Positions 34,970-46,402 of a DNA stretch of 64,000 bases are shown one piece after another. The stretch is from Nocardia sp. (lineage in GTDB: Bacteria; Actinomycetota; Actinomycetes; Mycobacteriales; Mycobacteriaceae), in contig NZ_JAODNK010000005.1 of NCBI RefSeq assembly GCF_025465275.1, positions 1-64,000 on the forward strand, read 5' to 3'. Numbering within the stretch: the stretch's first letter is position 1; every line of letters starts with the position of its first letter. The notes below the pieces were generated by a model that saw only the letters and a program-made list of their open reading frames with translations, ran no database searches and was not told the origin of the DNA. The translations under genes were made by a program, and so were the position numbers.

Positions 34970-35033
34970 GTTGAAATTGGGGTTGCAGTTACTGCTTGCG
35001 GTCGTTGACGAACCGCTTGACCTAGGAGGCCCC

Positions 35034-35723
<690 letters not shown>

Positions 35724-35783
35724 TAACGATCATCCGGCGGCGCGCCCTGGTACGCCGCCGGCACGAGACAGATTGAGGAATCC

Positions 35784-35978
35784 ATGCCGAAGATGAAGAA
35801 GCACAGCGGTGCCTCGAAGCGATTCAAGGTGACCGGCACGGGCAAGCTCATGCGTGAGCAGGCCAACCGCCGCCACCTCCTCGAGCACAAGTCGTCGCGC
35901 CGGACTCGCCGTCTGGAAGGCACGGAGGTCGTCGCGAAGGCGGACGTTCCTCGCGTCAAGAAGCTGCTCGGCCTCTAA
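35784..35978 (+). CDS. rpmI: 50S ribosomal protein L35
   Basis: A 64-residue basic ribosomal protein with the L35 pattern [36 protein letters not shown]. It is the second gene of the infC-rpmI-rplT operon, 60 bp after infC. Length is normal. Confidence 0.97.
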   Translation: MPKMKKHSGASKRFKVTGTGKLMREQANRRHLLEHKSSRRTRRLEGTEVVAKADVPRVKKLLGL

Positions 35979-36069
35979 GGCTGCATCAGCACCTCGCGTT
36001 CTCGAACGCCAGCAACCGACCCCTCCCGGGCGCAACCGCAGCGCCCGCCGATCGATCAAGGACTGACAA

Positions 36070-36450
36070 GTGGCACGCGTCAAAAGGGCCGTCAACGCTC
36101 ATAAGAAGCGCCGTTCCGTACTCGAGGCCTCCAAGGGCTACCGCGGGCAGCGCTCGCGGCTGTACCGCAAGGCCAAGGAGCAGCAGCTCCACTCGCTGAC
36201 TTACGCCTACCGGGACCGTAAGGCGCGCAAGGGTGACTTCCGCAAGCTGTGGATTGCTCGTATCAACGCCGCCGCGCGTCTGAACGACATCACCTACAAC
36301 CGCTTCATCCAGGGCCTCAAGCTCGCGGAGATCGAGGTTGACCGCAAGATCCTGGCCGAGCTGGCCGTCTCCGACGCCGAGGCGTTCGCCGCTCTCGTCG
36401 CCCTGGCGAAGGCTGCGCTGCCGGAAGACGTCAACGCTCCGGCCGCTTAA
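36070..36450 (+). CDS. rplT: 50S ribosomal protein L20
   Basis: A 126-residue protein that binds 23S rRNA early in 50S assembly and in other bacteria represses its own operon. It opens [37 protein letters not shown] and contains [26 protein letters not shown] start at 36070. It follows rpmI by 91 bp and precedes the rRNA methyltransferase gene by 10 bp. Confidence 0.97.
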   Translation: MARVKRAVNAHKKRRSVLEASKGYRGQRSRLYRKAKEQQLHSLTYAYRDRKARKGDFRKLWIARINAAARLNDITYNRFIQGLKLAEIEVDRKILAELAVSDAEAFAALVALAKAALPEDVNAPAA

Positions 36451-36460
36451 GCCGGATTGC

Positions 36461-37291
36461 GTGACAACACAGCAGAATTCGGAACGACCCGTAGAAGCGC
36501 TCTCCGAGCGCAATCCGCGGGTCGTTTCGGCTGTCAAACTGCATCGGGCTCCGGTGCGCCGCAAGAGTGGGCTGTTCCTGGCCGAGGGCGCCAACTCGGT
36601 GGAGTCGGCCTTCGATACCGGGCGTATCGAGGAGCTGTTCTACTCCGCCAAGATCGCCGGCCGGGAACATCAGCTGGTGGCCGGTGCCGCCGCCTCGGGC
36701 GTGCGCACCACACTGGTGAGCGACCGGGCCGCGGAAATGCTGGGGGAGACCGTGACTCCGGCCGGCCTCTTCGCCGTGTGCCGTTCCGTGGATGTGCCGC
36801 TGCACGAGGTGCTCAGCGCTGCGCCGACCCTGCTGGCCGTGCCGGTGGAGATCGCCGATCCCGGTAATGCGGGCACCCTCATTCGTGTCGCCGATGCGGT
36901 GGGTGTGAACGGTATTGTGCTGGCCGGTGATTCGGTCGATCCGCACAATGGCAAATGCGTGCGGGCCGCCGCGGGCAGTCTCTTCCATGTCCCGCTCGCT
37001 CGCGAGCGCGACACCGAGAAGGTGCTGTCCTCCCTCGAACAGGCGGGCATCACCATCCTGGCGACAGCGGCGAAGGGCGAGGTCGACCTCGACGACGCCG
37101 ATGAACTGCTGCGCGGACCGGTCGCCTGGTTGTTCGGCAATGAGGCACACGGCCTGGACCGTGCCATCGCCGACCGCGCCACCCACCGCGTGCGCATTCC
37201 CATCCACGGCCGCGCCGAAAGCCTGAATCTGGCTGCGGCGGCGTCGATCTGCCTGTACGCCAGCGCGCGCGTCCAGTACGCGGCCCGCTGA
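36461..37291 (+). CDS. tsnR: SpoU-family (TrmH) RNA methyltransferase
   Basis: A 276-residue SPOUT enzyme, equivalent by position to M. tuberculosis Rv1644 (tsnR), predicted to 2'-O-methylate a ribose in RNA. The N-terminal substrate domain contains KSGLFLAEGANSVESAF. The SPOUT motifs are motif 1 IADPGNAGTLIRVADAVGVNGIVLAG, motif 2 VAWLFGNEAHGL and motif 3 IPIHGRAESLNLAAAASICLYAS, including the topological-knot residues. GTG at 36461 is the only start that avoids rplT. It is the last gene of the infC operon, closed by the 20-bp inverted repeat at 37303-37374. Its exact target nucleotide is not known. Confidence 0.9.
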   Translation: MTTQQNSERPVEALSERNPRVVSAVKLHRAPVRRKSGLFLAEGANSVESAFDTGRIEELFYSAKIAGREHQLVAGAAASGVRTTLVSDRAAEMLGETVTPAGLFAVCRSVDVPLHEVLSAAPTLLAVPVEIADPGNAGTLIRVADAVGVNGIVLAGDSVDPHNGKCVRAAAGSLFHVPLARERDTEKVLSSLEQAGITILATAAKGEVDLDDADELLRGPVAWLFGNEAHGLDRAIADRATHRVRIPIHGRAESLNLAAAASICLYASARVQYAAR

Positions 37292-37302
37292 CTCCACGCA
37301 CC

Positions 37303-37374
37303 GACCACACAGCCCGTGTCCCCACCGCACGACACCGATAAGGTGTGTCCGGTAGGGACACGGGCTGTGTGGTC
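37303..37374. terminator. 20-bp inverted repeat closing the infC operon
   Basis: GACCACACAGCCCGTGTCCC (37303-37322) pairs perfectly with 37355-37374. Within the 32-nt loop GACACC-GATAA-GGTGTG forms a second small hairpin. No T-run follows. The adjoining 37375-37593 shows no gene. Confidence 0.7.
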
Positions 37375-37593
37375 TGAATGGGTCGGTGCAGCCGCGTTCG
37401 ATCGGGCGGCGCGAAACCGAATTCCCGGTTTGCTCAAGGGATTTCGGCTCGCGGGATAATCCGCCATTCGGCCCCGGATGTGGGCGGGGGCGAACGACAA
37501 TGGGTGGGTTCTCATTTCGTCGGCATCGCTGCTGGGGGCGGCTGGTGCGACTGTGGGCGACCTCTTTCGGCGATCGGTTGGAAGAGGTTCGCC

Positions 37594-39321
37594 ATGTCAG
37601 ATTCGGATACCTCGGCCTTGCTCAAGGCTGATCGCATCTTCTTCAACGGCTCGATCGTGACGATGAGCGAGGGGGAGGCCGCGCCGCCCGAGGCGGTGGC
37701 CGTTCGCGGCGAAAAGATCGTCTTCGTAGGCGATCTCGCGGAGGCCGAGGCGCAGTGGAAGGGGAACTCCACCCGCATGCAGGATCTGCGGGGCGAGTGC
37801 CTGCTGCCGGGATTCATCGATGCCCACGGTCATATGGGTGGTGTCGGCCTGCAGGCGATGCTGGCGAATCTGCTCGCGGAACCCGACGGGAGAGTGGCAT
37901 CCGTCGGCGATGTGGTCAGCACGCTGAAGGCGTGGGCGAAAACGGATGTCGGCAAGCGGTCGAAGTGGATTGTCGGTATGGGATACGACGATTCGCTCAT
38001 CGGCGGTCACCCCACTCTCGACGATCTCGAAAAGGTGTCCGACGAGGACGGAGAGAACCGGCCGGTGCTCGCGGTGCACCAGTCCGCGCATCTGGGGGTG
38101 GTCAATAGAGAGGGACTGCGGTTGCTCGGCTACGACCTCGACACACCACAGCCGCTGGAGGAGACGGTGTTCGATCCGGCCTTCGATCTGGCCGTGAGCG
38201 GGCTGAACCCGCTCGACAGCGCCGGTCTCTACGCGGCGGGGCGTAAGGAGTACAGCAGATTCGGGTTCACCACCGCGCAGGACGGCGGGGTCAAGCGCCC
38301 GATACTGGATTATCTTCGGGGGCTGCAGAATTCCACCGGCCTTCTGATCGACCTCGCCGTGTATTTCAAGGCCTCGGAGCTGGAGACCGAAGCGGATTGG
38401 GATCGACTGGAGGTCAAGGACGGCTACTTCCGGGGTATGCGCCTCGCCGGAGTGAAGCTGGTGCTGGACGGTTCACCGCAGGGGCGGACAGCATGGCTCA
38501 CGCAGCCGTATTTCCAGCCGGTGCCCGGAAAGCCGAAGGGCTACCGCGGCTATCCGATCCTCAGCGACGAGGACGCGAACGACAAGGTCTACCAGGCCTT
38601 CCGGCGCAATATTCAGGTCATCGCGCATGTCAATGGCGATGCGGCTATCGACCAGTTCATCGCGGCGGTCGAGTCGGCCTGTCAGCGGCTGGGGGAGCCG
38701 AATGCCGTGCACCGCAGACCCGTCGCGATTCACGCGCAAACGGCTCGACGGGATCAGATCGAGGCGTTCGCCCGGCTCGGCATCATCCCGTCGTTCTTCA
38801 CCATGCACACCTTCTACTGGGGTGAGTGGTACCGGAGCACGGTGCTGGGAGGCGAACGCGCCGAGAATATTTCGCCGACCGCGTGGGCGCTGGAGAACGG
38901 TCTGCGCTATACCGCCCATCACGATGCGCCTGTCGCCCTGGCGAATTCGATCGCCATTCTGTCCAGTCAGGTCACCCGGGTGACTCGGACGACTTCGGCA
39001 GGTGGTGGGACTGTCATCGGCGCCGGCCAGCGGGTGTCGGTGCGGGATGCGCTCAGATCATTGACGAGCAATGCCGCGTACCAGTACTTCGAGGAGAAGA
39101 CGAAGGGCACCATCGAAACCGGCAAATTGGCCGATCTTGTTGTGCTCAGCGTCGATCCGCTCGCGCTGGCCGAACCCGAGAACCTCAAATCCTGGGAGGA
39201 CGTGCGGGTGGTGGAGACCATCCGGCGTGGCACGACGCGCTTCGGGTCGGGCACCCTGAAGGAAGCTGAGACCGGTCCGGAGGTCGCGAATCTGGGTGCG
39301 CTGGTGCAGTACCACTGCTGA
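37594..39321 (+). CDS. Amidohydrolase family 3 protein (YtcJ-like)
   Basis: A 575-residue metal-dependent hydrolase. The N-terminal beta-sandwich (ADRIFFNGSIVTMSEGEAAPPEAVAVRGEKIVFVGD) is followed by the metal-site motif LLPGFIDAHGHMGG, the mid-barrel Lys region MRLAGVKLVLDGSPQGRTAWLTQPY, His ligands IAHVNGDAAIDQFI and VAIHAQTARRDQIEAFA, and the C-terminal TIETGKLADLVVLSVDPLAL. ATG 37594 has the SD GGAAGAGG; the frame is open to 37378 but without further domain. Substrate is not predictable (the family includes formamide, aryl-amide and urethane hydrolases). It stands alone, 36 bp before a convergent TetR gene. Confidence 0.85.
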   Translation: MSDSDTSALLKADRIFFNGSIVTMSEGEAAPPEAVAVRGEKIVFVGDLAEAEAQWKGNSTRMQDLRGECLLPGFIDAHGHMGGVGLQAMLANLLAEPDGRVASVGDVVSTLKAWAKTDVGKRSKWIVGMGYDDSLIGGHPTLDDLEKVSDEDGENRPVLAVHQSAHLGVVNREGLRLLGYDLDTPQPLEETVFDPAFDLAVSGLNPLDSAGLYAAGRKEYSRFGFTTAQDGGVKRPILDYLRGLQNSTGLLIDLAVYFKASELETEADWDRLEVKDGYFRGMRLAGVKLVLDGSPQGRTAWLTQPYFQPVPGKPKGYRGYPILSDEDANDKVYQAFRRNIQVIAHVNGDAAIDQFIAAVESACQRLGEPNAVHRRPVAIHAQTARRDQIEAFARLGIIPSFFTMHTFYWGEWYRSTVLGGERAENISPTAWALENGLRYTAHHDAPVALANSIAILSSQVTRVTRTTSAGGGTVIGAGQRVSVRDALRSLTSNAAYQYFEEKTKGTIETGKLADLVVLSVDPLALAEPENLKSWEDVRVVETIRRGTTRFGSGTLKEAETGPEVANLGALVQYHC

Positions 39322-39356
39322 GGGCCCGCGCCGGGAAGAGCCGGGAAGATCTGCCC

Positions 39357-39920
39357 TCAGGCCTCGCCGTAGTCGCCGATCAGCTCGGCGGCCCACGGCA
39401 TTTCGATGGCGTCTGGTCCGACCAGCTGCATGGCGGTCATATCGGTGAGCAGCATGCCCATGGCCATGAACATGCGGACCTCTTCCACCGACGCGCCGGT
39501 CAGCTCGCGCACTATCTGGTAGATGCCGCCGAAGCGGGTGCGCACTGCGGTTCCGATCGTCGGATCGGCGCTTGCTGCGAAGCCGTGCAGCAGTATCAGA
39601 GGTAGTTCGCGTTCATTCAGGAAGTTCGTGTAGCTGGGGCCGATGGCGGCCAGTCGCTCCTCCGGCGTGGCGTCTGCGTGGACGCGGGAGGCGGCGACCC
39701 GGAAGTTCTCTTCGATCCGATCGCAGCTGTGGTTCACAGCCGCCAGGAACAGCTGCTGTTTGGTGCCGAAGAGGCGGATGACATACGGCTGCGAGACACC
39801 CGCCAGGCGCGCGATCTCATCGGTTTTTGTTGCGGCATAACCGGATTGGGCGAAAGCGACAACGGCAGCCTGAAGCACTTCCTCGCCGCGCTCACTGGCG
39901 GTCATGCGGGTTCTCGTCAC
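39357..39920 (-). CDS. TetR-family regulator of the MFS exporter
   Basis: A 187-residue repressor. N-terminal HTH: GEEVLQAAVVAFAQSGYAATKTDEIARLAGVSQPYVIRLFGTKQQLFLAAV. The C-terminal helical ligand/dimer domain contains FLNERELPLILLHGFAASADPTIG. Start is GTG 39920, since GAGGAGG lies 8 nt before it. It is divergent from a 14-TM drug exporter, and the 102-bp gap between them carries a repeated TTATCAGTCGAT element, so it very likely represses the exporter and itself. Confidence 0.88.
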   Translation of the reverse strand: MTRTRMTASERGEEVLQAAVVAFAQSGYAATKTDEIARLAGVSQPYVIRLFGTKQQLFLAAVNHSCDRIEENFRVAASRVHADATPEERLAAIGPSYTNFLNERELPLILLHGFAASADPTIGTAVRTRFGGIYQIVRELTGASVEEVRMFMAMGMLLTDMTAMQLVGPDAIEMPWAAELIGDYGEA

Positions 39921-39967
39921 GGCTTCGGCCTCCTCGTCATTGGGGAATCATAGTCACCATTGACATG

Positions 39968-40004
39968 TTATCAGTCGATGCATACTCTCTAGTTATCAGT
40001 CGAT
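39968..40004. promoter_or_regulatory. Repeated operator between tetR and the MFS gene
   Basis: TTATCAGTCGAT occurs at 39968-39979 and again at 39993-40004. Each contains the short inverted pair TATC-AGTC-GATA or a near form of it. Direct spacing is 25 bp, about two and a half helix turns. Ends 18 bp before the MFS start. Confidence 0.6.
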
Positions 40005-40022
40005 ACCAACTAGGGATATGAC

Positions 40023-41495
40023 ATGACTGGAACACTCGAAACCTCCTCTGACGCAACGGGGGCGAGCGCGTCGCGCAAGCCGCCGCTGGCCGCCGTCCTG
40101 GCCGCAGTGGGCATCCCCATGTTCATGGCGACACTCGACAATCTGGTGGTCGCCAACGCGCTTCCGGTGATCAAGCACGATCTGGGCGCCTCCCTCTCCG
40201 ACCTGCAGTGGTTTGTGAACGCTTACACCCTCGCGTTCGCATCGCTGCTGCTCACCGCCTCGGCGCTCGGTGACCGGCTCGGTCGCCGGCGGCTGTTCAT
40301 GATCGGCATCAGCGTCTTCACCGCGGCCTCGGCGGCCTGCGCCGTGGCGTCGGAGCCGTGGATGCTGATCCTGTTCCGCGCGATTCAGGGCTTCGGCGCG
40401 GCCGCCATCATGCCGCTCTCGCTCACGCTGCTGTCTGCCTCGGTCCCGGAGAAGATGCGCAGTGCCGCCATCGGCATCTGGGGTGGCATCTCCGGGCTCG
40501 GCGTGGCGCTCGGCCCGGTGGTCGGTGGCGCGGTGGTGAGCGGCCTGAGCTGGCAGTGGATCTTCTGGCTCAATGTGCCCATCGGCATTGTCGCGGTGCC
40601 GCTGGTGGCCCGGGTGCTGAGCGAATCCTTCGGTGGTGCAAGGCGATTGGACGTGGTCGGGCTACTGCTCTCGGCGGGTGGCGTGCTCGCGGTGGTGTGG
40701 GGCGTCATTCACGGCGCGGACGACGGCTGGACCTCCGCCATCGTGCTGGGCGGAATACTCGGCGGCGCAGCACTTCTCGTGGCGTTCATTGCCTGGGAGT
40801 TGCGGGTCACCGACCCCATGCTGAACCTGCGCATGTTCCGCAACCGTAGCTTCAGCGTCATCAACACGGTCGCGTTCACCTTCGCGCTCGGTGTCTTCGG
40901 CTCGATCTTCCTGCTGGTCCAGTACTTCCAGGTGGTGCAGGGCTATACACCGCTGCAAGCGGGCATTCGCACCATGCCGTGGACCATGGCCCCGATGGTG
41001 GTGGCCCCGCTGGCCGGCTTGATCGTCGACCGTGTCGGCCCCCGTGTACTGGTCGCCGCCGGTCAGGTCTTCCTGGCCGCAGCCCTGGGCTGGATGGCCA
41101 TGATCACCACGGTCGATGTCTCCTACGGCTCGTTCGTCCTGCCGTTCATCCTCGGGGGCGTCGGCATGGGCCTGACCTTCGCTCCCACCGCCACCGTCGT
41201 CATGGCGAGCGCATCCCCGAAGGATCAGGGCATGGCCTCGGGCGCGAATAATACGATCCGTGAGGTCGGCGTGGCCATGGGTGTCGCGGTGCTGGCGTCC
41301 GTCTTCGCCTCGCACGGCGGCTACACGACCCCGCAGAGCTACGTCGACGGCCTGGCCCCCGCCATCGGTGTCGGCGCCGTCATCGTGGCGGTCGGCGCGG
41401 TGATCGCCCTGTTCCTCCCCGGAGGCAAAGGCCGGATCGCGGAAATCACTGCTACTCGGCCTGATTCAGAGCCCGGGCTCGTTCCACTTCATTGA
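40023..41495 (+). CDS. MFS drug exporter, DHA2 (EmrB/QacA) family
   Basis: A 490-residue inner-membrane proton-driven exporter with 14 predicted transmembrane helices. Motifs: LDNLVVANALPVIKHDLGAS in TM1 (family motif D1), GDRLGRRRLFMIG between TM2 and TM3 (motif A), and GPVVGGAVVSGLSWQWIFWLNVPIG (motif C) in TM5. ATG 40023 has the SD AGGGAT. It is divergent from a TetR regulator. Its 3' end overlaps the convergent HxlR gene by 44 bp. Substrate unknown; multidrug export is a family-level inference. Confidence 0.9.
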   Translation: MTGTLETSSDATGASASRKPPLAAVLAAVGIPMFMATLDNLVVANALPVIKHDLGASLSDLQWFVNAYTLAFASLLLTASALGDRLGRRRLFMIGISVFTAASAACAVASEPWMLILFRAIQGFGAAAIMPLSLTLLSASVPEKMRSAAIGIWGGISGLGVALGPVVGGAVVSGLSWQWIFWLNVPIGIVAVPLVARVLSESFGGARRLDVVGLLLSAGGVLAVVWGVIHGADDGWTSAIVLGGILGGAALLVAFIAWELRVTDPMLNLRMFRNRSFSVINTVAFTFALGVFGSIFLLVQYFQVVQGYTPLQAGIRTMPWTMAPMVVAPLAGLIVDRVGPRVLVAAGQVFLAAALGWMAMITTVDVSYGSFVLPFILGGVGMGLTFAPTATVVMASASPKDQGMASGANNTIREVGVAMGVAVLASVFASHGGYTTPQSYVDGLAPAIGVGAVIVAVGAVIALFLPGGKGRIAEITATRPDSEPGLVPLH

Positions 41496-41835
41496 TATGA
41501 GTTTCGGTCCACTGCCGCAGCGCGCTGATCGGTTCAGCGAGGCTGCGGCCCAGTGGCGTCAGCTGGTACTCCACTCGCGGTGGAATGGTGGGATGCATTG
41601 TGCGGGTGAGGAATCCGTCGCCTTCCAGGCTGCGCAGGGTGTGCGTGAGCATCTTCTGGGAGACACCGCCGATGCGGCGGGACAGTTCGGTGTAGCGCAT
41701 GGTGTCCTGCTGCAGCAGCGCGTCCACCACGAGGATCGTCCACTTCCCGGCAATGTGGTCGAGGACCTGACGGGTGGGGCATTTGGGGGAGTAGACGTCG
41801 GCGGGCAGACCCGAGGATTCGACGAACGTGGTCAT
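41452..41835 (-). CDS. HxlR-family regulator
   Basis: A 127-residue winged-helix regulator with the family signature: CPTRQVLDHIAGKWTILVVDALLQQDTMRYTELSRRIGGVSQKMLTHTLRSLEGDGFLTRTMHPTIPPRVEYQLTPLGRSL. The Cys in SPKCPTRQ may be redox-active, as in some relatives. It is divergent from a nitroreductase gene 69 bp away, the usual arrangement for HxlR proteins, and overlaps the 3' end of the MFS gene. Confidence 0.9.
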   Translation of the reverse strand: MTTFVESSGLPADVYSPKCPTRQVLDHIAGKWTILVVDALLQQDTMRYTELSRRIGGVSQKMLTHTLRSLEGDGFLTRTMHPTIPPRVEYQLTPLGRSLAEPISALRQWTETHINEVERARALNQAE

Positions 41836-41850
41836 GCGAAGGAGAGTAGC

Positions 41851-41864
41851 GCACTATTTAGTGC
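41851..41864. promoter_or_regulatory. HxlR operator candidate
   Basis: GCACTATTTAGTGC, perfect 6-bp arms around TT, placed 15 bp before the hxlR start in the divergent gap. A related element CAATAGTTAGTG lies at 41891-41902, next to the nitroreductase start. Confidence 0.6.
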
Positions 41865-41904
41865 CTACTTCACAAAGGGGAGTCACTCTCCAATAGTTAG
41901 TGGT

Positions 41905-42552
41905 ATGAACAAGATGATCTCCGTCGCCGAAGCCATTCGCACCCGCCGCACCGTCCGGCACTACCGGCCCGATCCGGTTCCGGCCGCCACCCTGGAAGCA
42001 CTGCTGGAACTGGCCATGGAAGCGCCCTCCAGCTGGAATCTGCAGGACCGCTCGATCGTGGTGGTCACCGAACCGGAGGGTCGCGAGGGCCTGGCCTGGG
42101 CCACCGGTGGGCAGCCGCAACCGCAGGAGGCCCCGGTGCTGCTGGTGTTCGTCGCGGAAACGCAAGCGTGGCAAGAGGATCGGGGCGATGTGTACGACCA
42201 CGCCCGCCGCAACGGCGCCTGGAACGAGCAGTTCATCGCCGGATTCTCGGCCGCGTCCACCGAGTTTCAGCAGGGCCTCGCCGAGCGCGGGCTGCTGCGC
42301 GAGTACGCGGTGAAGGACGCCATGATCGCCGCCGCCTACATCATGCTGGCCGCCACCGAGCTCGGGCTGGCCACTTCGCCGATGAACGGCTGGGAAGAAG
42401 ACAAGGTGAAAAAGGTGATCGGCATCGAGGATCGCCCGGATCTGTCCATCGCCCTGCTCATGTCGATCGGCTATTCGGCCGAGCAGCGCAGGCACCCCGG
42501 CCGGCGGGCCGTCGAGCGCACTGTTTTCCGCGAGACCTACCCGGTCGCGTGA
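41905..42552 (+). CDS. Nitroreductase-family flavoprotein
   Basis: A 215-residue FMN enzyme of the nitroreductase fold, expected to reduce nitro compounds or quinones with NAD(P)H. FMN-binding N-terminus AIRTRRTVRHYRPDPVP; LELAMEAPSSWNLQDRSIVVVTEPEG; ligand loop AAYIMLAATELGLATSPMNGWEEDKVKKVIGI; C-terminal SIGYSAEQRRHPGRR. ATG 41905 is chosen by family length. It is divergent from an HxlR regulator that probably controls it in response to its substrate. Confidence 0.88.
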   Translation: MNKMISVAEAIRTRRTVRHYRPDPVPAATLEALLELAMEAPSSWNLQDRSIVVVTEPEGREGLAWATGGQPQPQEAPVLLVFVAETQAWQEDRGDVYDHARRNGAWNEQFIAGFSAASTEFQQGLAERGLLREYAVKDAMIAAAYIMLAATELGLATSPMNGWEEDKVKKVIGIEDRPDLSIALLMSIGYSAEQRRHPGRRAVERTVFRETYPVA

Positions 42553-42699
42553 CCGGGTGCGGGCCGCGCGCACCACGCCGGGAGGGTGCGCGCGGCCTGC
42601 GATAAAAGCGGATGAACCGGGCTGATTACAACGACTACGATTCGACCAGCAAGAATGGGGCAGGAAATTCCGCCCGACCCGTACCAGCCAGGGGAGTGA

Positions 42700-43770
<1,071 letters not shown>

Positions 43771-43819
43771 GTCCACCCCGCCTGAGCCCATCCCACTAAT
43801 CGAGGAAGCGAAACGTCAA

Positions 43820-46318
43820 GTGCGAGTAGCGCAGTCCTGGCTGACGGAAATCCTGCAGCGCACCACCCCCGGGTGGTCGGTGACGCCGGAGGAGCTCGAC
43901 GCGGGGTTCGTCCGGGTCGGCCTGGAGGTCGAAGAGGTCCAGCAGCTGCAGCGGGTGGGCGGCGAGATCGACCATCCGCTGGTTGTCGGCCGGGTCGCCG
44001 AGATCACCGAGCTGACCGAGTTCAAGAAGCCCATCCGATTCTGCAAGGTCGAGATCGGCCAGCCCGAGCTGCAGGAGATCGTCTGCGGCGCACGGAATTT
44101 CGTCGTCGGTGACCTGGTGGTCGTGGTGCTGCCGGGTGGTGAGCTGCCGGGCGGATTCAAGATCGCCTCGCGCAAGACCTACGGGCACACCTCCAACGGC
44201 ATGATCTGCTCGGTCGCGGAACTGGCCATCGGCAAGGATCACAACGGCATTCTGGTGCTCGAGCCCGGCACCGCCGAGCCGGGCACCGACGCCAATGAGC
44301 TGCTCGGCCTGGACGACACCGTCATCGAATTGGCCATCACCCCGGACCGCGGTTACGCCTTCTCGGCGCGCGGTCTGGCGCGGGAGCTGGCCTGCGGTTT
44401 CGACCTGGAGTTCCAGGATCCGGCCGTGCGCTCGCTGCCCGACGCCGATGCCGAGGCGTGGCCGGTGCGGCTCGAGCCCGAATCGCTGTGCACGCGTTTC
44501 GCGGTGCGCAAGGTCACCGGTATCGATCCGAACGCCGTGAGCCCGTGGTGGTTGCAGCGGCGACTGCTGCTGTCGGGTGTGCGCCCGATCTCCCCGGCCG
44601 TTGATGTCACCAATTACGTCATGCTCGAACTGGGCCAGCCGCTGCACGCTTTCGATGCCGCGAAGGTATCGGGCGGACTCGTGGTGCGGCGCGCCAATAA
44701 GGGCGAAACCCTGCGCACCCTCGACGAGGCCGAGCGCACCCTCGATGCCGAGGATGTGGTGATCGCCGATGACTCCGGCGTCATCTCCCTCGCAGGCATC
44801 ATGGGCGGCGCGAGCACCGAGGTCGGCGGGGAATCCACCGAGATCATTCTCGAGGCAGCGACCTGGAATCCGATTGCCGTGGCGCGCACCGCACGCCGGC
44901 ACAAGCTGGGCTCCGAGGCCAGCCGCCGGTTCGAGCGCATCGTCGATCCGGAGCTCAATCTGGCCGCGCTGGACCGCGCCGCCGGTCTGCTCGCCGAGAT
45001 CGCCGGTGGCACAGTCGAATCCGTGCTCACCGATGTGCGGGTGCCGGTTCCGGCCACCGAGCCCATCGCCATGGATATCGATCTGGCCGATCGCATTGCG
45101 GGCGTGCACTATGCGCCCGGCGCTTCCACACGCCGCCTGCAGCAGGTCGGCTGCGCGGTCGATGTCGGCGTCAGCGAGGCCGGACACGGCCAGCTGATCG
45201 TCACTCCGCCGAGCTGGCGGCCCGATCTGACCCAGCCCGCCGATCTGGTGGAGGAGGTGCTGCGACTGGAGGGTCTGGACAAGATTCCGTCGGTGCTGCC
45301 CACCGCCCCGGCCGGTCGCGGACTGACCGCCGAGCAAAAGCGCCGCCGCGCGGTCAGCAAGGCGCTCGCGTTCGAAGGCTGCGTCGAGGTGCCGGTGCCG
45401 GTGTTCATGTCCCGCGAGGTGTTCGACACCTGGGGCCTGCCCGCCGACGATCCGCGCCGCAACACCATGCGCGTGCTCAACCCCCTCGACGCGGATCGGC
45501 CCGAACTGGCCTCGACGCTGCTGCCCGGACTGCTGGAAGTGGCTGCCCGCAATATCTCTCGCGGTGAGCGTGATCTGGCCATCTACGGGATCGCCCAGGT
45601 GGTGCGCCGGACCGAGCAGACCGCGCCGGTCGGCCCGCTGCCGGTGGATCGCCGTCCCACCGAGGACGAGATCGGCGCGCTGCTGCGCTCACTGCCCGAT
45701 CAGCCGGTACATGTTGCCGCCGTGCTGACCGGCAAGCGCGAACCGCGCGGACCGTGGGGCCCCGGTCGCGCGGTCGAAGCCGCCGATGCCTTCGCGCTGG
45801 TCGATGCGGTCGCGGAGGCCGCGGGTGTGGCCATCGAGCGTCGCGCCGTGGCTTTCCTGCCGTGGCATCCGGGTCGTGGCGCGGAGCTGCTGGTCGACGG
45901 TGCGGTGGTCGGCCATGCCGGTGAATTGCATCCGGCCGTGCTGGAGCGCTCCGGCCTGCCGCCGCGCACCTGTGCGGTGGTCATCGATCTGGATGCGCTG
46001 CCGCTGCGCGAAAACCGGCCCACCCCGGTGGTTTCGCCGTTCCCGGCGGTGCTGCAGGACGTATCGGTGAGTGTCGCCAAGACGGTTCCGGCTGCCTCGG
46101 TGGAGGCCGCGCTGCGTTCGGGTGCGGGCGAGCTGCTGGACAAGATCTCACTGTTCGACGTATACGAGGGCGCGCAGGCCGGTGAGGGTCGCAAGTCCCT
46201 CACCTATGCCTTGCGTTTCCGTGCCACCGACCGCACGCTGACCGAGGACGAGGCCAGTGCGGCCCGCGACTCGGCGGTCGCGGCGGCGGCCGCTGCCGTC
46301 GGTGCGGTGCTGCGCTAG
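43820..46318 (+). CDS. pheT: Phenylalanyl-tRNA synthetase beta subunit
   Basis: An 832-residue partner of PheS. It has the tRNA-binding OB domain (about 40-150, with [38 protein letters not shown]), B3/B4 editing domain ([34 protein letters not shown]), B5 domain, class II-like core ([23 protein letters not shown]) and the C-terminal ferredoxin-fold anticodon-binding domain ([33 protein letters not shown]). GTG 43820 begins with the conserved [11 protein letters not shown] and has GAGGAAG upstream. Operon with pheS; closed by the hairpin at 46333-46375. Confidence 0.97.
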   Translation: MRVAQSWLTEILQRTTPGWSVTPEELDAGFVRVGLEVEEVQQLQRVGGEIDHPLVVGRVAEITELTEFKKPIRFCKVEIGQPELQEIVCGARNFVVGDLVVVVLPGGELPGGFKIASRKTYGHTSNGMICSVAELAIGKDHNGILVLEPGTAEPGTDANELLGLDDTVIELAITPDRGYAFSARGLARELACGFDLEFQDPAVRSLPDADAEAWPVRLEPESLCTRFAVRKVTGIDPNAVSPWWLQRRLLLSGVRPISPAVDVTNYVMLELGQPLHAFDAAKVSGGLVVRRANKGETLRTLDEAERTLDAEDVVIADDSGVISLAGIMGGASTEVGGESTEIILEAATWNPIAVARTARRHKLGSEASRRFERIVDPELNLAALDRAAGLLAEIAGGTVESVLTDVRVPVPATEPIAMDIDLADRIAGVHYAPGASTRRLQQVGCAVDVGVSEAGHGQLIVTPPSWRPDLTQPADLVEEVLRLEGLDKIPSVLPTAPAGRGLTAEQKRRRAVSKALAFEGCVEVPVPVFMSREVFDTWGLPADDPRRNTMRVLNPLDADRPELASTLLPGLLEVAARNISRGERDLAIYGIAQVVRRTEQTAPVGPLPVDRRPTEDEIGALLRSLPDQPVHVAAVLTGKREPRGPWGPGRAVEAADAFALVDAVAEAAGVAIERRAVAFLPWHPGRGAELLVDGAVVGHAGELHPAVLERSGLPPRTCAVVIDLDALPLRENRPTPVVSPFPAVLQDVSVSVAKTVPAASVEAALRSGAGELLDKISLFDVYEGAQAGEGRKSLTYALRFRATDRTLTEDEASAARDSAVAAAAAAVGAVLR

Positions 46319-46332
46319 TCGGAGCATGGAGC

Positions 46333-46375
46333 AGCGGCTCGTCGCAGGCACTTTCGGGTGTCGCGACGAGCCGCT
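46333..46375 (+). terminator. pheST terminator hairpin
   Basis: AGCGGCTCGTCGC (46333-46345) pairs perfectly with GCGACGAGCCGCT (46363-46375) over a 17-nt loop, 15 bp after the pheT stop. Confidence 0.75.
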
Positions 46376-46402
46376 GTCGTATCGAAGGGTAGGAAGGGCG
46401 TT

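Noticed and set aside
34830..35033. N-terminal extension of IF-3 starting at an upstream ATG
   Set aside because: The segment includes the terminator-like hairpin and the SD; IF-3 family proteins begin at STETRIN, immediately after the ATC.
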